Shown one piece after another: positions 31,731-41,493 of a DNA stretch of 64,000 nucleotides. How positions within the stretch are numbered: position 1 is the first letter of the stretch; every line of letters begins with the position of its first letter. The stretch is from Clostridiaceae bacterium Marseille-Q4145 (lineage in GTDB: Bacteria; Bacillota; Clostridia; Lachnospirales; Lachnospiraceae): contig JAGTTP010000001.1 of NCBI GenBank assembly GCA_018223365.1, positions 1,892,410 through 1,956,409 of the forward strand, in the 5' to 3' direction. Made by a program: the position numbers and the translations under genes. Under the pieces are notes generated by a model. It saw only the letters and a program-made list of their open reading frames with translations. It was not told the origin of the DNA and did not search any database.

Positions 31731-33122
31731 ATGAAACTGATAACCGTTCGTGAATTATATAAGAACAGAGATGCTTATCTTGACAAAGAGATTACCGTAG
31801 GCGGATGGGTGCGCAGTATCAGAGATTCCAAGAGCTTTGGTTTCCTGGTGCTTCATGACGGTACTTTTTTTGAAACGCTGCAGGTGGTATATCATGATAC
31901 CATGGAGAATTTTGCACAGATCGGCAAGCTGAACGTGGGCGCAGCCGTTATTGTGAAAGGAACACTGGTGGCTACCCCTCAGGCAAAACAGCCTTTTGAG
32001 ATTCAGGCAGCAGAGGTAACGGTAGAGGGTGCTTCCGCACCGGATTATCCGCTGCAGAAAAAACGCCATACCCTTGAATATCTGCGTACCATGACCCATT
32101 TAAGACCGAGAACCAACACGTTCCAGGCTGTCTTCCGGGTAAGATCTCTGACCGCATATGCCATTCATAAATTTTTCCAGGAGCAGGGCTTTGTCTATGT
32201 ACACACGCCACTGATCACTGGAAGTGACTGCGAAGGTGCAGGAGAGATGTTCCAGGTAACTACCATGGATCTTAACAACATTCCGAAAACAGAGGATGGA
32301 AAAGTAGATTACAGCAAAGACTTCTTCTGCAAGCCGACGAACCTGACTGTCAGCGGACAGTTAAACGGTGAGACTTATGCACAGGCATTCCGCAATATCT
32401 ATACATTTGGGCCGACCTTCCGCGCAGAGAATTCCAACACTACCCGTCATGCGGCTGAGTTCTGGATGATTGAGCCGGAGATGGCATTTGCAGATCTTGA
32501 TGATAATATGGAGATGGCAGAGGCAATGCTCAAATATGTCATCCGTTATGTGCTGGAGAATGCCCCGGAGGAGATGAATTTCTTCAATTCCTTCGTAGAC
32601 AAGGGACTTCTTGACCGTCTGAATCATGTGCTGAACTCTGAGTTCGGACATGTAACCTATACAGAGGCTGTGAAGATTCTGGAAGAGAACAATGATAAAT
32701 TTGATTATAAAGTATCCTGGGGATGCGATCTGCAGACTGAGCATGAGCGTTATCTGACGGAGCAGGTATTCAAACGCCCGGTATTTGTAACCGATTATCC
32801 GAAAGAGATCAAGGCATTCTACATGAAAGCAAATGAAGATGGAAAGACGGTAGCTGCCATGGACTGCCTGGTTCCGGGTATCGGCGAGATCATCGGCGGA
32901 AGCCAGAGAGAGGACGACTACGACAAACTGGCAGCACGTATGGACGAGCTGGGACTTGATAAAGAGCAGTATGGTTTTTATCTGGATCTGCGTAAATATG
33001 GTTCCACCCATCATTCCGGATTCGGTCTGGGATTCGAGCGCTGCGTGATGTATCTGACTGGTATGGGAAATATCAGAGATGTGATCCCGTTCCCGAGAAC
33101 CGTAAAGAATTGTGACTTATAA
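31731..33122 (+). CDS. asnS: Asparaginyl-tRNA synthetase
   Basis: A 463-aa class IIb aminoacyl-tRNA synthetase. The N-terminal OB fold binds the anticodon (VGGWVRSIRDSKSFGFLVLH). The catalytic domain carries motif 2 FGPTFRAENSNTTRHAAEFW and motif 3 GFGLGFERCVMYLTGMGNIR. It charges tRNA-Asn. The ATG follows AAGGGG. It starts the series of intact host genes to the right of the element. Confidence 0.96.
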   Translation: MKLITVRELYKNRDAYLDKEITVGGWVRSIRDSKSFGFLVLHDGTFFETLQVVYHDTMENFAQIGKLNVGAAVIVKGTLVATPQAKQPFEIQAAEVTVEGASAPDYPLQKKRHTLEYLRTMTHLRPRTNTFQAVFRVRSLTAYAIHKFFQEQGFVYVHTPLITGSDCEGAGEMFQVTTMDLNNIPKTEDGKVDYSKDFFCKPTNLTVSGQLNGETYAQAFRNIYTFGPTFRAENSNTTRHAAEFWMIEPEMAFADLDDNMEMAEAMLKYVIRYVLENAPEEMNFFNSFVDKGLLDRLNHVLNSEFGHVTYTEAVKILEENNDKFDYKVSWGCDLQTEHERYLTEQVFKRPVFVTDYPKEIKAFYMKANEDGKTVAAMDCLVPGIGEIIGGSQREDDYDKLAARMDELGLDKEQYGFYLDLRKYGSTHHSGFGLGFERCVMYLTGMGNIRDVIPFPRTVKNCDL

Positions 33123-33142
33123 TCCATAAGGAGGAGACAGGC

Positions 33143-33556
33143 ATGTCAGAAGAGCATACACATACTCATGTTGCTCCAGACGGCACAGTGTATGAGCACA
33201 TTCATACCCACGAGCACGAGGAGCAGGGCCATGATCATCATGAGCAGGGACATACCCATGAGCATGAACATTCGCATGCTCACGGACATACCCACACGCA
33301 TGCGAATACAAAAGCAGTGCTGAACCGGCTGTCCCGTGCTATCGGGCATCTGGAATCCATCCGGAGAATGGTGGAAGAAGGAAGGGACTGCAGCGAAGTA
33401 TTGATTCAGCTTTCTGCGGTAAAATCGGCGATCAATAACACCGGAAAGGTCATTTTAAAAGACCATATTGAACATTGTCTGGTGGAGGCGGTGGAATGTG
33501 GAGACATGGAAGCCATTGCCGATCTGACTGAGGCAATTGACCGGTTTATGAAATAA
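33143..33556 (+). CDS. CsoR/FrmR family metal-sensing repressor with His-rich N-terminus
   Basis: A 137-aa protein. Residues 57-137 are the helical CsoR/DUF156 domain with the Cu(I) ligand set C83, H108 and C112. The first 56 residues are a Gly/Glu/Thr-rich tail with 19 histidines, absent in the classical CsoR proteins. The metal may be Cu, Ni, Co or Zn. It follows asnS by 20 bp with GGAGGAG before the ATG. No obvious metal exporter gene is adjacent. Confidence 0.85.
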   Translation: MSEEHTHTHVAPDGTVYEHIHTHEHEEQGHDHHEQGHTHEHEHSHAHGHTHTHANTKAVLNRLSRAIGHLESIRRMVEEGRDCSEVLIQLSAVKSAINNTGKVILKDHIEHCLVEAVECGDMEAIADLTEAIDRFMK

Positions 33557-33741
33557 CCGGATGCGAAAGATAAGGCGCAGCTCTCTTTGTCAAGGGGGCA
33601 GCGCTTTCTTTTTCAAGTTTGTGAAATATAGCAGAATTTCGAAAAAGATTCTTGTAGAGTTTTCAGCGTCATTGCGACTTGCATATTCGATGTGGTTGGT
33701 ATATACTTTTAATCAACATATCGATTTGATAGAGAGAAAAA

Positions 33742-33757
33742 ACACAAGATATAGTAG
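33742..33757 (+). promoter_or_regulatory. Candidate NrdR box upstream of nrdD
   Basis: ACACAAGATATAGTAG resembles the NrdR consensus ACACWATATATWGTGT. It lies 10 bp before nrdD. NrdR boxes usually come in pairs about 31 bp apart; I found no convincing second one. Confidence 0.35.
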
Positions 33758-33767
33758 GGGTGAGCGG

Positions 33768-35903
33768 ATGTTATACGTAGTCAAAAAAGACGGGACAAGA
33801 GAGATTTTTAACGTCGAAAAGATTGTGAATGCAGTGAATAAGTCTGCAGCACGTATATTATATAAATTTTCAAGAGCAGAGATTCAGTTTATCTGTGAAT
33901 TTGCCCAGGAACAGGCAGAATCGCTGGGCAAGGAAAATATTGATATTCAGGATATGCACAATATCGTGGAGGGTGCTCTCGACCGTGTAAACCCGGCGGT
34001 GGCAAAGAGCTACCGGGATTACCGGAATTATAAAAAAGACTTTGTCCATATGATGGATGACGTTTATACCAAGAGCCAGTCTATTCGCTACATTGGAGAT
34101 AAAAGTAATGCCAATACGGACAGTGCTCTGGTAGCTACCAAGAGAAGCCTGATCTTCAATGAGCTGAACAAGGAACTGTACCGGAAGTTTTTCATGAACC
34201 GGAACGAGCTGCAGGCCTGCAGAGACGGTTATATCTATATTCATGACCAGTCTGCACGTCTGGATACCATGAACTGCTGTCTCTTTGATATTGCAAGCGT
34301 GCTTACTGGCGGTTTTGAGATGGGTAATGTGTGGTACAACGAGCCAAAGACCCTGGATACCGCATTCGATGTCATGGGAGACATTATTTTAAGTACCGCA
34401 GCCCAGCAGTACGGCGGATTTACCGTGCCGGAAGTGGATAAGGTGCTGGCACCCTATGCAGAGAAGAGCTATAAGAAATACAGGGAAGAATTCCTGAAAT
34501 ATACCGATCCGTCATGGGAAGGCACAGAGGAAAAGGCAGAAGAATATGCCATGAACAAAGTCCGCCGTGATTTTGATCAGGGATGGCAGGGAATTGAATA
34601 CAAACTGAACACTGTTGGTTCTTCCAGAGGAGATTATCCCTTCGTGACCGTGACCATGGGTCTTGGACAGGAACGATTCGCAAAAATGTGTAATATTTCC
34701 CTCCTTCAGGTGCATCAGGGAGGACAGGGCAAACCGGGCAATAAAAAACCGGTATTGTTCCCGAAGATCGTATTCCTCTATGATGAGGCTATTCACGGAA
34801 AAGGCGGATGCTGCGAAGACGTCTTTGAAGCAGGACTGGAGTGTTCCTCTAAGACCATGTACCCGGACTGGCTGTCCATGAGCGGAGAGGGTTATATCTC
34901 TGAAATGTACCAGAAATACGGCAGAGTCATCAGTCCTATGGGATGCCGTGCATTCTTAAGTCCCTGGTACGAGAGAGGCGGCATGAAGCCAGCGGATGAA
35001 AATGATAAGCCGATTTTCGTGGGACGTTTCAATATTGGTGCAGTCAGCCTTCATTTGCCGATGATTTTGGCTCAGTCCCGCTCTGAAAACCGGGATTTCT
35101 ATGAAGTGCTGGACTACTATCTGGAGATGATCCGAAATCTTCATATCCGCACCTATGATTACCTGGGTGAGATGAGAGCATCCACCAACCCGCTGGCTTA
35201 CTGCGAGGGTGGTTTCTATGGCGGACACTTAAAGCCGAGTGATAAGATTAAGCCTCTTCTGAAACCTATGACCGCTTCCTTTGGTATCACAGCCCTCAAC
35301 GAGCTGCAGGAGCTGTACAATGGCAAATCCATCCGTGAGGATGGAGAGTTTGCTCTGGAGGTTATGAGATACATTAACAAGAAGGTCAATGAGTACAAGG
35401 AAGAGGACGGTATTCTCTATGCGATCTACGGAACCCCGGCAGAGAGCCTGTGTGGCCTGCAGATTGAACAATTCCGTAAGAAATACGGTATCGTGGAAAA
35501 TGTATCTGACCGCCCGTATGTGAGCAACAGTTTCCACTGCCATGTAACGGAAAATATGACACCTATCGAGAAACAGGACAAAGAAGGACGGTTCTGGGAG
35601 CTGTGCAATGGCGGAAAGATCCAGTATGTCCGTTATCCGGTAGGATATAATAAAGAAGCCATCCGTACTCTGGTGCGGAGAGCCATGAAGAAAGGGTTTT
35701 ATGAAGGCGTGAACCTGTCTCTGGCCTACTGCGATGACTGTGGGTATCAGGAACTGGATATGGAGGTCTGCCCGAAATGCGGAAGCAGGAATCTGACCAA
35801 GATCGACCGCATGAACGGATATCTGTCCTATTCCAGAGTAAAAGGTGACACCCGCCTCAACAAAGCGAAGATGGCGGAAATCGCAGAACGTGTTTCCATG
35901 TAA
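33768..35903 (+). CDS. nrdD: Anaerobic ribonucleoside-triphosphate reductase
   Basis: A 711-aa class III, oxygen-sensitive glycyl-radical reductase that makes dNTPs from NTPs. It has an N-terminal ATP-cone (MLYVVKKDGTREIFNVEKI), the core, a C-terminal Zn site (CDDC and CPKC) and the radical loop RMNGYLSYSRV. It needs the NrdG activase, which is not adjacent. I chose the ATG at 33768 behind AGGGGTG; the open frame further upstream has no SD and lacks family similarity. Confidence 0.95.
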   Translation: MLYVVKKDGTREIFNVEKIVNAVNKSAARILYKFSRAEIQFICEFAQEQAESLGKENIDIQDMHNIVEGALDRVNPAVAKSYRDYRNYKKDFVHMMDDVYTKSQSIRYIGDKSNANTDSALVATKRSLIFNELNKELYRKFFMNRNELQACRDGYIYIHDQSARLDTMNCCLFDIASVLTGGFEMGNVWYNEPKTLDTAFDVMGDIILSTAAQQYGGFTVPEVDKVLAPYAEKSYKKYREEFLKYTDPSWEGTEEKAEEYAMNKVRRDFDQGWQGIEYKLNTVGSSRGDYPFVTVTMGLGQERFAKMCNISLLQVHQGGQGKPGNKKPVLFPKIVFLYDEAIHGKGGCCEDVFEAGLECSSKTMYPDWLSMSGEGYISEMYQKYGRVISPMGCRAFLSPWYERGGMKPADENDKPIFVGRFNIGAVSLHLPMILAQSRSENRDFYEVLDYYLEMIRNLHIRTYDYLGEMRASTNPLAYCEGGFYGGHLKPSDKIKPLLKPMTASFGITALNELQELYNGKSIREDGEFALEVMRYINKKVNEYKEEDGILYAIYGTPAESLCGLQIEQFRKKYGIVENVSDRPYVSNSFHCHVTENMTPIEKQDKEGRFWELCNGGKIQYVRYPVGYNKEAIRTLVRRAMKKGFYEGVNLSLAYCDDCGYQELDMEVCPKCGSRNLTKIDRMNGYLSYSRVKGDTRLNKAKMAEIAERVSM

Positions 35904-35980
35904 ATAATGTAAAATTTCAGTAACTGCCGCAGATCGATATCCTTCTGCGGCTCTGCTGTGTTATAAAGGAGTAGAAAAAT

Positions 35981-37903
35981 ATGGCAAAAAGCAGCACCTA
36001 TGATGCGGACAGTATCTCTGTCCTGGAGGGACTGGAAGCAGTTCGGAAGCGTCCCGGTATGTACATCGGAAGTGTTTCTACCAAAGGCTTGAATCATCTC
36101 ATTTACGAGATTGTAGATAATTCAGTGGATGAACATCTGGCAGGTTTTTGCAGCCAGATCGAGGTGTATCTGGAAAAGGATGGTTCCTGCACGGTGGCAG
36201 ATAACGGCCGGGGAATTCCGGTAGGCATGCATGCGAAGGGAATGTCAGCAGAACGTCTGGTATTTACGACACTTCATGCAGGCGGAAAATTTGATGATTC
36301 CGTATATAAGACCAGCGGTGGACTTCATGGAGTAGGTTCTTCGGTGGTCAATGCTCTGTCCACCTATCTGGATATTGAAGTATCCAGGGACGGTTATATC
36401 CATCATGACCATTATGAAAGAGGAAATCCAACGATTGAACTGATCGATGGTCTTCTTCCGACCATCGGAAAGACAAGAAAGACCGGAACAAAGATTAACT
36501 TTCTGCCGGATCCGGAGATTTTTGAAAAAACTCGTTTTAAGGCAGAGGAAGTCAAGAGCCGCATGCATGAGACGGCCTATTTGAATCCGGAACTGACCAT
36601 CATTTTCGAAGACCGGAGAGGTTCGGAAGTAGAACATATCGTATACCATGAGCCGGACGGGCTGGTAGGATTTGTAAAGGATCTGAATAAATCTCAGGAA
36701 GTACTTCATGATGTGGTCTATTTCAAGGGGGAGAGTGACGGCATCACTGTGGAAGCAGCATTTCAGTATGTGAATGAGTTCCATGAAAATGTTCTTGGCT
36801 TCTGCAACAATATTTACAATGCAGAGGGCGGCACCCATATTACGGGATTTAAGACGGTCTTTACCACTGTGATCAACTCCTATGCCAGAGAACTGGGGGT
36901 CTTGAAAGACAAAGATGTGAACTTTACCGGAGCAGACGTCAGAAATGGTATGACGGCAGTCATCTCCATCAAGCATCCGGCACCTAGGTTTGAGGGACAG
37001 ACCAAAACCAAACTTGACAATCAGGATGCATCCAAGGCCACTGCGAAGGTGACGGGAGAAGAGATTCAGCGGTATTTTGACCGGAATCTGGAGACCTTAA
37101 AGACGGTCATTGGCTGCGCTGAGAAAGCGGCGAAGATCCGAAAAACAGAGGAACGTGCAAAAACCAACCTTCTGACGAAACAGAAATTTTCCTTTGATTC
37201 CAATGGAAAGCTGGCCAACTGTGAGAGCCGGGATGCTTCCAAATGCGAGATTTTTATCGTGGAGGGAGATTCGGCAGGCGGTTCTGCCAAGACGGCAAGA
37301 AACCGGACCTATCAGGCCATTCTTCCCATTCGCGGTAAGATTCTGAACGTGGAGAAGGCAAGTATCGACAAGGTGTTGGCCAATGCGGAGATCAAGACCA
37401 TGATCAATGCCTTTGGCTGCGGATTTTCCGAGGGATACGGAAATGACTTCGACATTACGAAGCTTCGTTACGACAAAATTATTATTATGGCCGATGCGGA
37501 CGTGGATGGCGCCCATATCAGTACGCTGCTTTTAACCTTGTTCTACCGCTTTATGCCGGAATTGATCTATGAGGGACATGTGTACATTGCCATGCCGCCC
37601 CTTTATAAAGCCATGCCATCGAGAGGCAAGGAAGAATACCTCTATGATGACAAGGCCCTGGAAAAATACAGAAAGAAACATACCGGTGCGTTTACCCTGC
37701 AGCGATACAAAGGTCTCGGTGAGATGGACGCTTCCCAGCTGTGGGAGACGACCATGGATCCGGAGCACAGAAGACTCCGCTTGGTGGAGATTGAGGATGC
37801 CAGACTGGCTGCCTCTGTAACAGAGATGCTGATGGGAACTGAAGTGCCGCCAAGACGTAAATTTATTTATGATAATGCGGTTGACGCAGAGCTGGATGTG
37901 TAA
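35981..37903 (+). CDS. parE: Type IIA topoisomerase subunit B (topoisomerase IV-like)
   Basis: A 640-aa GyrB/ParE protein. The GHKL ATPase domain has VDNSVDEHLAG and GGLHGVGSSVVNAL; the TOPRIM domain has EGDSAGGSAK and ADADVDGAHI; the end is PPRRKFIYDNAVDAELDV. It pairs with the A subunit 12 bp downstream. It decatenates or relaxes DNA using ATP. Because the partner lacks a GyrA box I favour topoisomerase IV over a second gyrase. Confidence 0.82.
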   Translation: MAKSSTYDADSISVLEGLEAVRKRPGMYIGSVSTKGLNHLIYEIVDNSVDEHLAGFCSQIEVYLEKDGSCTVADNGRGIPVGMHAKGMSAERLVFTTLHAGGKFDDSVYKTSGGLHGVGSSVVNALSTYLDIEVSRDGYIHHDHYERGNPTIELIDGLLPTIGKTRKTGTKINFLPDPEIFEKTRFKAEEVKSRMHETAYLNPELTIIFEDRRGSEVEHIVYHEPDGLVGFVKDLNKSQEVLHDVVYFKGESDGITVEAAFQYVNEFHENVLGFCNNIYNAEGGTHITGFKTVFTTVINSYARELGVLKDKDVNFTGADVRNGMTAVISIKHPAPRFEGQTKTKLDNQDASKATAKVTGEEIQRYFDRNLETLKTVIGCAEKAAKIRKTEERAKTNLLTKQKFSFDSNGKLANCESRDASKCEIFIVEGDSAGGSAKTARNRTYQAILPIRGKILNVEKASIDKVLANAEIKTMINAFGCGFSEGYGNDFDITKLRYDKIIIMADADVDGAHISTLLLTLFYRFMPELIYEGHVYIAMPPLYKAMPSRGKEEYLYDDKALEKYRKKHTGAFTLQRYKGLGEMDASQLWETTMDPEHRRLRLVEIEDARLAASVTEMLMGTEVPPRRKFIYDNAVDAELDV

Positions 37904-37915
37904 GGAGGACTTTTC

Positions 37916-40156
37916 ATGAGTGAAGAAATGATTATCAAAACAGAATATTCAGATATCATGCAGAAGTCCTATATCGACTATGCCATGAGTGTGATTGTAT
38001 CCCGTGCTCTGCCGGATGTGCGGGACGGTTTAAAACCGGTACAAAGAAGAACTCTCTACGATATGCATGAGCTTGGCATCCGCAGTGACCGCCCCTACCG
38101 TAAATGTGCCCGTATTGTCGGCGATACGATGGGTAAATACCATCCCCATGGAGACAGTTCCATCTATGAAGCGTTAGTTGTGATGAGCCAGGATTTCAAG
38201 AAAGGACTGCCTCTCATTGACGGCCATGGAAATTTTGGTTCCATCGAGGGAGATGGTGCCGCAGCAATGCGATATACAGAAGCACGTCTTCAGAAAGTCA
38301 GCGAGGAAGCCCTGCTGGCAGATCTTGATAAAGATATTGTGGATTTTGTGCCGAACTTTGATGAAACAGAGAAAGAGCCAGGTGTCCTTCCGGCGAGAAT
38401 TCCCCATCTTCTCATCAATGGAGCCGAGGGAATCGCAGTTGGTATGTCCACCAGCATCCCGCCTCATAATTTGAGAGAAACTATTGACGCTATGGAAGCC
38501 TATATGAAGAATCCGGAACTGACTGTGGAACAGCTGCTCACGATCATGCCGGGACCGGATTTTCCTACAGGCGGCATCGTGGTAAATAAAGACGAGCTTC
38601 CGGAGATTTACCGGACCGGTGCAGGAAAAATCAAGATCCGCGGACGTGTTGAAGTGGAAAAACTAAAAGGCGGGAAAGAGCAGCTGGTGATTACGGAAAT
38701 TCCCTATACGATGATTGGAGCTAATATCGGAAAGTTCTTAAACGATATCGGAAGCCTTGTGGAGAGCAAGACGACTACAGACATCGTGGATATTACCAAC
38801 CAGTCTTCCAAGGAAGGTATCCGGATTGTTCTGGAACTGAAAAAGGGTGCGGACACGGAGCAGCTCACGAACATGCTCTATAAGAAAACCAGACTGGAAG
38901 ATACGTTTGGTGTGAATATGCTGGCAGTTGCAGACGGAAGACCGGAAACTCTGGGTCTAAAACAGATCTTCGATCAAGTCATTGATTTCCAGTTTGAACT
39001 GAACACGAGAAAATACAAAACTCTGTTAAATAAAGAACTGGATAAGAAAGAAATCCAGGAAGGCCTTATCAAAGCCTGTGATGTGATTGATCTGATTATA
39101 GAAATTTTAAGAGGCAGCCGGGATCTGAAAATGGCAAAAGGCTGTCTCATGAGTGGTGCGACGGAAGGAATCCGTTTTAAATCAGAGCAGTCAAAAGCGC
39201 AGGCAGAGAAACTTCGTTTCACGGAACGTCAGGCAACGGCGATTCTGGAAATGCGGCTCTATAAGCTTATTGGTCTGGAGATCGAGGCTCTCATGAAAGA
39301 ACACGATCAGACCATGAAAAATATTGCCCGCTATTCCGAGATTCTTAACAATTATGATGAGATGCAGAAAGTGATCATTGCGGATCTGGAACGTTATAAG
39401 AAATCCTATGGAGAAGAGCGGAAGACAGACATTGTCAACGCCCAGGCAGCGGTCTATGTGGAGAAGAAGATCGAGGAGATGCCGGTGGTATTTCTTATGG
39501 ACCGTTTTGGTTACTGCAGAACAGTGGATACAGCTACCTATGAGAGAAATAAGGAGGCTGCTGACAGCGAAAGCCGTTATGTGCTTACCTGCCGCAATAC
39601 GGACCGACTTTGTCTCTTCACGGACACCGGAAAAATGTACACGGCAAAAGTACAGGAGCTGCCCTATGGAAAATTCCGTGACAAGGCATTTCCGATTGAT
39701 AATTACAGTAATTTTGACAGTGCACAGGAACGGATTGTCTGCGTGAGCAGCATGGAAGACCTGATTCTTGGCACCATGCTCTTTGTGACCAAATACGGCA
39801 TGACCAAGACTGTCAGCGGTTATGAATATGACGTGCGTACCAGAACCAGTATGGCGACCAAGTTAAATGAAGGAGACGAGGTGCTCTATGCCGGACTGGT
39901 GGGAGATCACACCCAGCTGGTGCTCCAGTCTGCGGAAGGATTTTTCCTGCGGTTCCCTGTAGAAGAAATCCCGGAGAAGAAGAAGGCAGCCATCGGCGTA
40001 CGTGCCATGAAGCTGTCTGCCAAAGATCATCTGGAAGAGGTGTATGCACTGGCAGATGGAGAAGAACGGAATATTCTTTATAAAGAAAAAGAAGTGGCAT
40101 TGCAGAAACTGAAAAATGGAAGCCGGGATCAGAAAGGAACAAAGATCCGGGTATAA
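37916..40156 (+). CDS. parC: Type IIA topoisomerase subunit A (topoisomerase IV-like)
   Basis: A 746-aa GyrA/ParC protein with ALPDVRDGLKPVQRR near the N-terminus and the catalytic Tyr120 in AAMRYTEARL. The C-terminal beta-pinwheel is short and no QRRGGKG-type GyrA box is present, which argues against supercoiling activity. AAGGAGG precedes the ATG. It forms an operon with the B subunit. Confidence 0.82.
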   Translation: MSEEMIIKTEYSDIMQKSYIDYAMSVIVSRALPDVRDGLKPVQRRTLYDMHELGIRSDRPYRKCARIVGDTMGKYHPHGDSSIYEALVVMSQDFKKGLPLIDGHGNFGSIEGDGAAAMRYTEARLQKVSEEALLADLDKDIVDFVPNFDETEKEPGVLPARIPHLLINGAEGIAVGMSTSIPPHNLRETIDAMEAYMKNPELTVEQLLTIMPGPDFPTGGIVVNKDELPEIYRTGAGKIKIRGRVEVEKLKGGKEQLVITEIPYTMIGANIGKFLNDIGSLVESKTTTDIVDITNQSSKEGIRIVLELKKGADTEQLTNMLYKKTRLEDTFGVNMLAVADGRPETLGLKQIFDQVIDFQFELNTRKYKTLLNKELDKKEIQEGLIKACDVIDLIIEILRGSRDLKMAKGCLMSGATEGIRFKSEQSKAQAEKLRFTERQATAILEMRLYKLIGLEIEALMKEHDQTMKNIARYSEILNNYDEMQKVIIADLERYKKSYGEERKTDIVNAQAAVYVEKKIEEMPVVFLMDRFGYCRTVDTATYERNKEAADSESRYVLTCRNTDRLCLFTDTGKMYTAKVQELPYGKFRDKAFPIDNYSNFDSAQERIVCVSSMEDLILGTMLFVTKYGMTKTVSGYEYDVRTRTSMATKLNEGDEVLYAGLVGDHTQLVLQSAEGFFLRFPVEEIPEKKKAAIGVRAMKLSAKDHLEEVYALADGEERNILYKEKEVALQKLKNGSRDQKGTKIRV

Positions 40157-40177
40157 GCTTCCAGAAGGAGAAAAAGA

Positions 40178-40846
40178 GTGGGAACATACAGAACCTATGA
40201 GAATATCAAAGCAGTCATTCTGGATATGGACGGAACATTACTGGATACGGTGCTGGATATGCTGGAAGCCGTTAACCATGCCATGGATATGGCCGGACAT
40301 CCCAGAATTACGTATGAGGAGTTTCAGCCGCTGATCGGCGGCGGAGTCCGTGATATTTACAAAGCGCTTCTGGCGGACCGGACACCCAAAATGCGTGAGC
40401 AGGCGGTGCAGACTCATCTGACCTGGTACCGTGCTCACTGCGCAGATAAAACCTGCTTTTATCCAGGAATGAAAGAGATGCTGATGGAATTGAGCAGACG
40501 TGGCCTGAAGCTTGCTATTATTACTAATAAAGTGGAGCGAAATGCATTGAAGATCGCTGATCATTTCTGCTCAGATATTCCCTTTGCAGAAGTATGGGGA
40601 AATAATGATGTCCGTCCATTAAAGCCAGACCCGCAGGTAGGCTATATGGCCTGCGAAGCACTTCAGGTAAAACCGGAGGAAGTGCTTTACGTGGGAGATG
40701 GTGATACGGACATGAAATTTGCAAAAGCCATGGGCTTTGGCGCTGTTGCAGCCTGCTGGGGTTACACAGACCGGGAGATCCTTCAGAAAAATGGCGCGGA
40801 AGTATTGCTGGAAAAACCATTGGATTTATTAGAACTTTTAGCTTAA
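40178..40846 (+). CDS. HAD family phosphatase (phosphoglycolate phosphatase-like)
   Basis: A 222-aa HAD subfamily IA hydrolase. It has the nucleophile motif DMDGTLLDT, motif II (ITNK), the motif III lysine in KPDP and motif IV GDGDTD. A helical cap follows motif I. Gph and PpaX proteins look like this, so the substrate may be phosphoglycolate or pyrophosphate; it cannot be settled here. Start is GTG at 40178 behind AGAAGGAG. Confidence 0.82.
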   Translation: MGTYRTYENIKAVILDMDGTLLDTVLDMLEAVNHAMDMAGHPRITYEEFQPLIGGGVRDIYKALLADRTPKMREQAVQTHLTWYRAHCADKTCFYPGMKEMLMELSRRGLKLAIITNKVERNALKIADHFCSDIPFAEVWGNNDVRPLKPDPQVGYMACEALQVKPEEVLYVGDGDTDMKFAKAMGFGAVAACWGYTDREILQKNGAEVLLEKPLDLLELLA

Positions 40847-40865
40847 ATACTGATATAGCAAAATC

Positions 40866-40908
40866 AAAATGTTCGGATTTTTTAGGAAAGAAAAATCCGG
40901 GCATTTTT
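40866..40908 (+). terminator. Terminator after the HAD gene
   Basis: TGTTCGGATTTTT pairs with AAAAATCCGGGCA (two G-T pairs) and six T follow. Confidence 0.85.
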
Positions 40909-40918
40909 TATAAAACTT

Positions 40919-40948
40919 TGAAACTTTTCTCAACCAGATGTGGTCTAA
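40919..40948 (+). promoter_or_regulatory. ECF-type promoter of the SigV-like operon
   Basis: TGAAACTTTT (40919-40928), then GTCTAA (40943-40948). This follows the Bacillus SigV promoter style (TGAAAC then CGTCTAA), which suggests autoregulation by the sigma factor encoded 32 bp downstream. Confidence 0.6.
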
Positions 40949-40980
40949 TAGATAAAAGAAAATGAAAGGAGGAGATAAAT

Positions 40981-41493
40981 ATGAAAGCTTCAGAAAAAGA
41001 GGCTCTTGTGCATGAGTGTCTGATAAAGAATTATGAAAAATATTATAGAATGGCTTACAGCTATGTATTCTGTGAGCAGGATGCGATGGACATCGTTCAG
41101 GAAGGCGCTTATCGGGCAATCCTGAAAAGTGATCTTTTAAAACAGCCGGAATATGTGGATACCTGGATTTGTAAAATTGTGATAAATGAGGCATTGCGCT
41201 TCTTAAAGAAAAATAAACTGGCATCCGTAGATATGGAAAGTTTACCGGAACAGGGTCAGGAAGACCAGGTGGAAGATATTGATCTTCAGAGAGCTCTTGA
41301 TAAACTGGATGAGCAGGAAAGAGCGATTGTAGTGCTTCGGTATTTTGAAGAAGAGAAGATCGATAACATTGGAAAAATCATGGAACTTAATGTAAACACA
41401 GTGAAAAGCAGGCTCTACCGGGCTATGGATAAATTAAAAAAATATATGGAAACAGGAGGGGTGGAATATGGGAAACTGGAAAAAGGAGTATGA
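40981..41493 (+). CDS. sigV: ECF sigma factor, SigV-like
   Basis: A 170-aa ECF sigma factor. Region 2 is NYEKYYRMAYSYVFCEQDAM and DIVQEGAYRAI; region 4 is LDEQERAIVVLRYFEEEKID and LNVNTVKSRLYRAMDKLKKY. The gene overlaps an RsiV-like anti-sigma gene by 26 bp. In Bacillus and Clostridioides, SigV responds to lysozyme and turns on cell-wall modification. The likely promoter matches its own consensus. Confidence 0.82.
   Translation: MKASEKEALVHECLIKNYEKYYRMAYSYVFCEQDAMDIVQEGAYRAILKSDLLKQPEYVDTWICKIVINEALRFLKKNKLASVDMESLPEQGQEDQVEDIDLQRALDKLDEQERAIVVLRYFEEEKIDNIGKIMELNVNTVKSRLYRAMDKLKKYMETGGVEYGKLEKGV

Noticed and set aside
33143..33311. Tandem DNA repeat or CRISPR-like array in the CA-rich segment
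   Set aside because: The periodicity is the His/Thr/Glu codon pattern of the CsoR-like N-terminus; repeats are too short and irregular.
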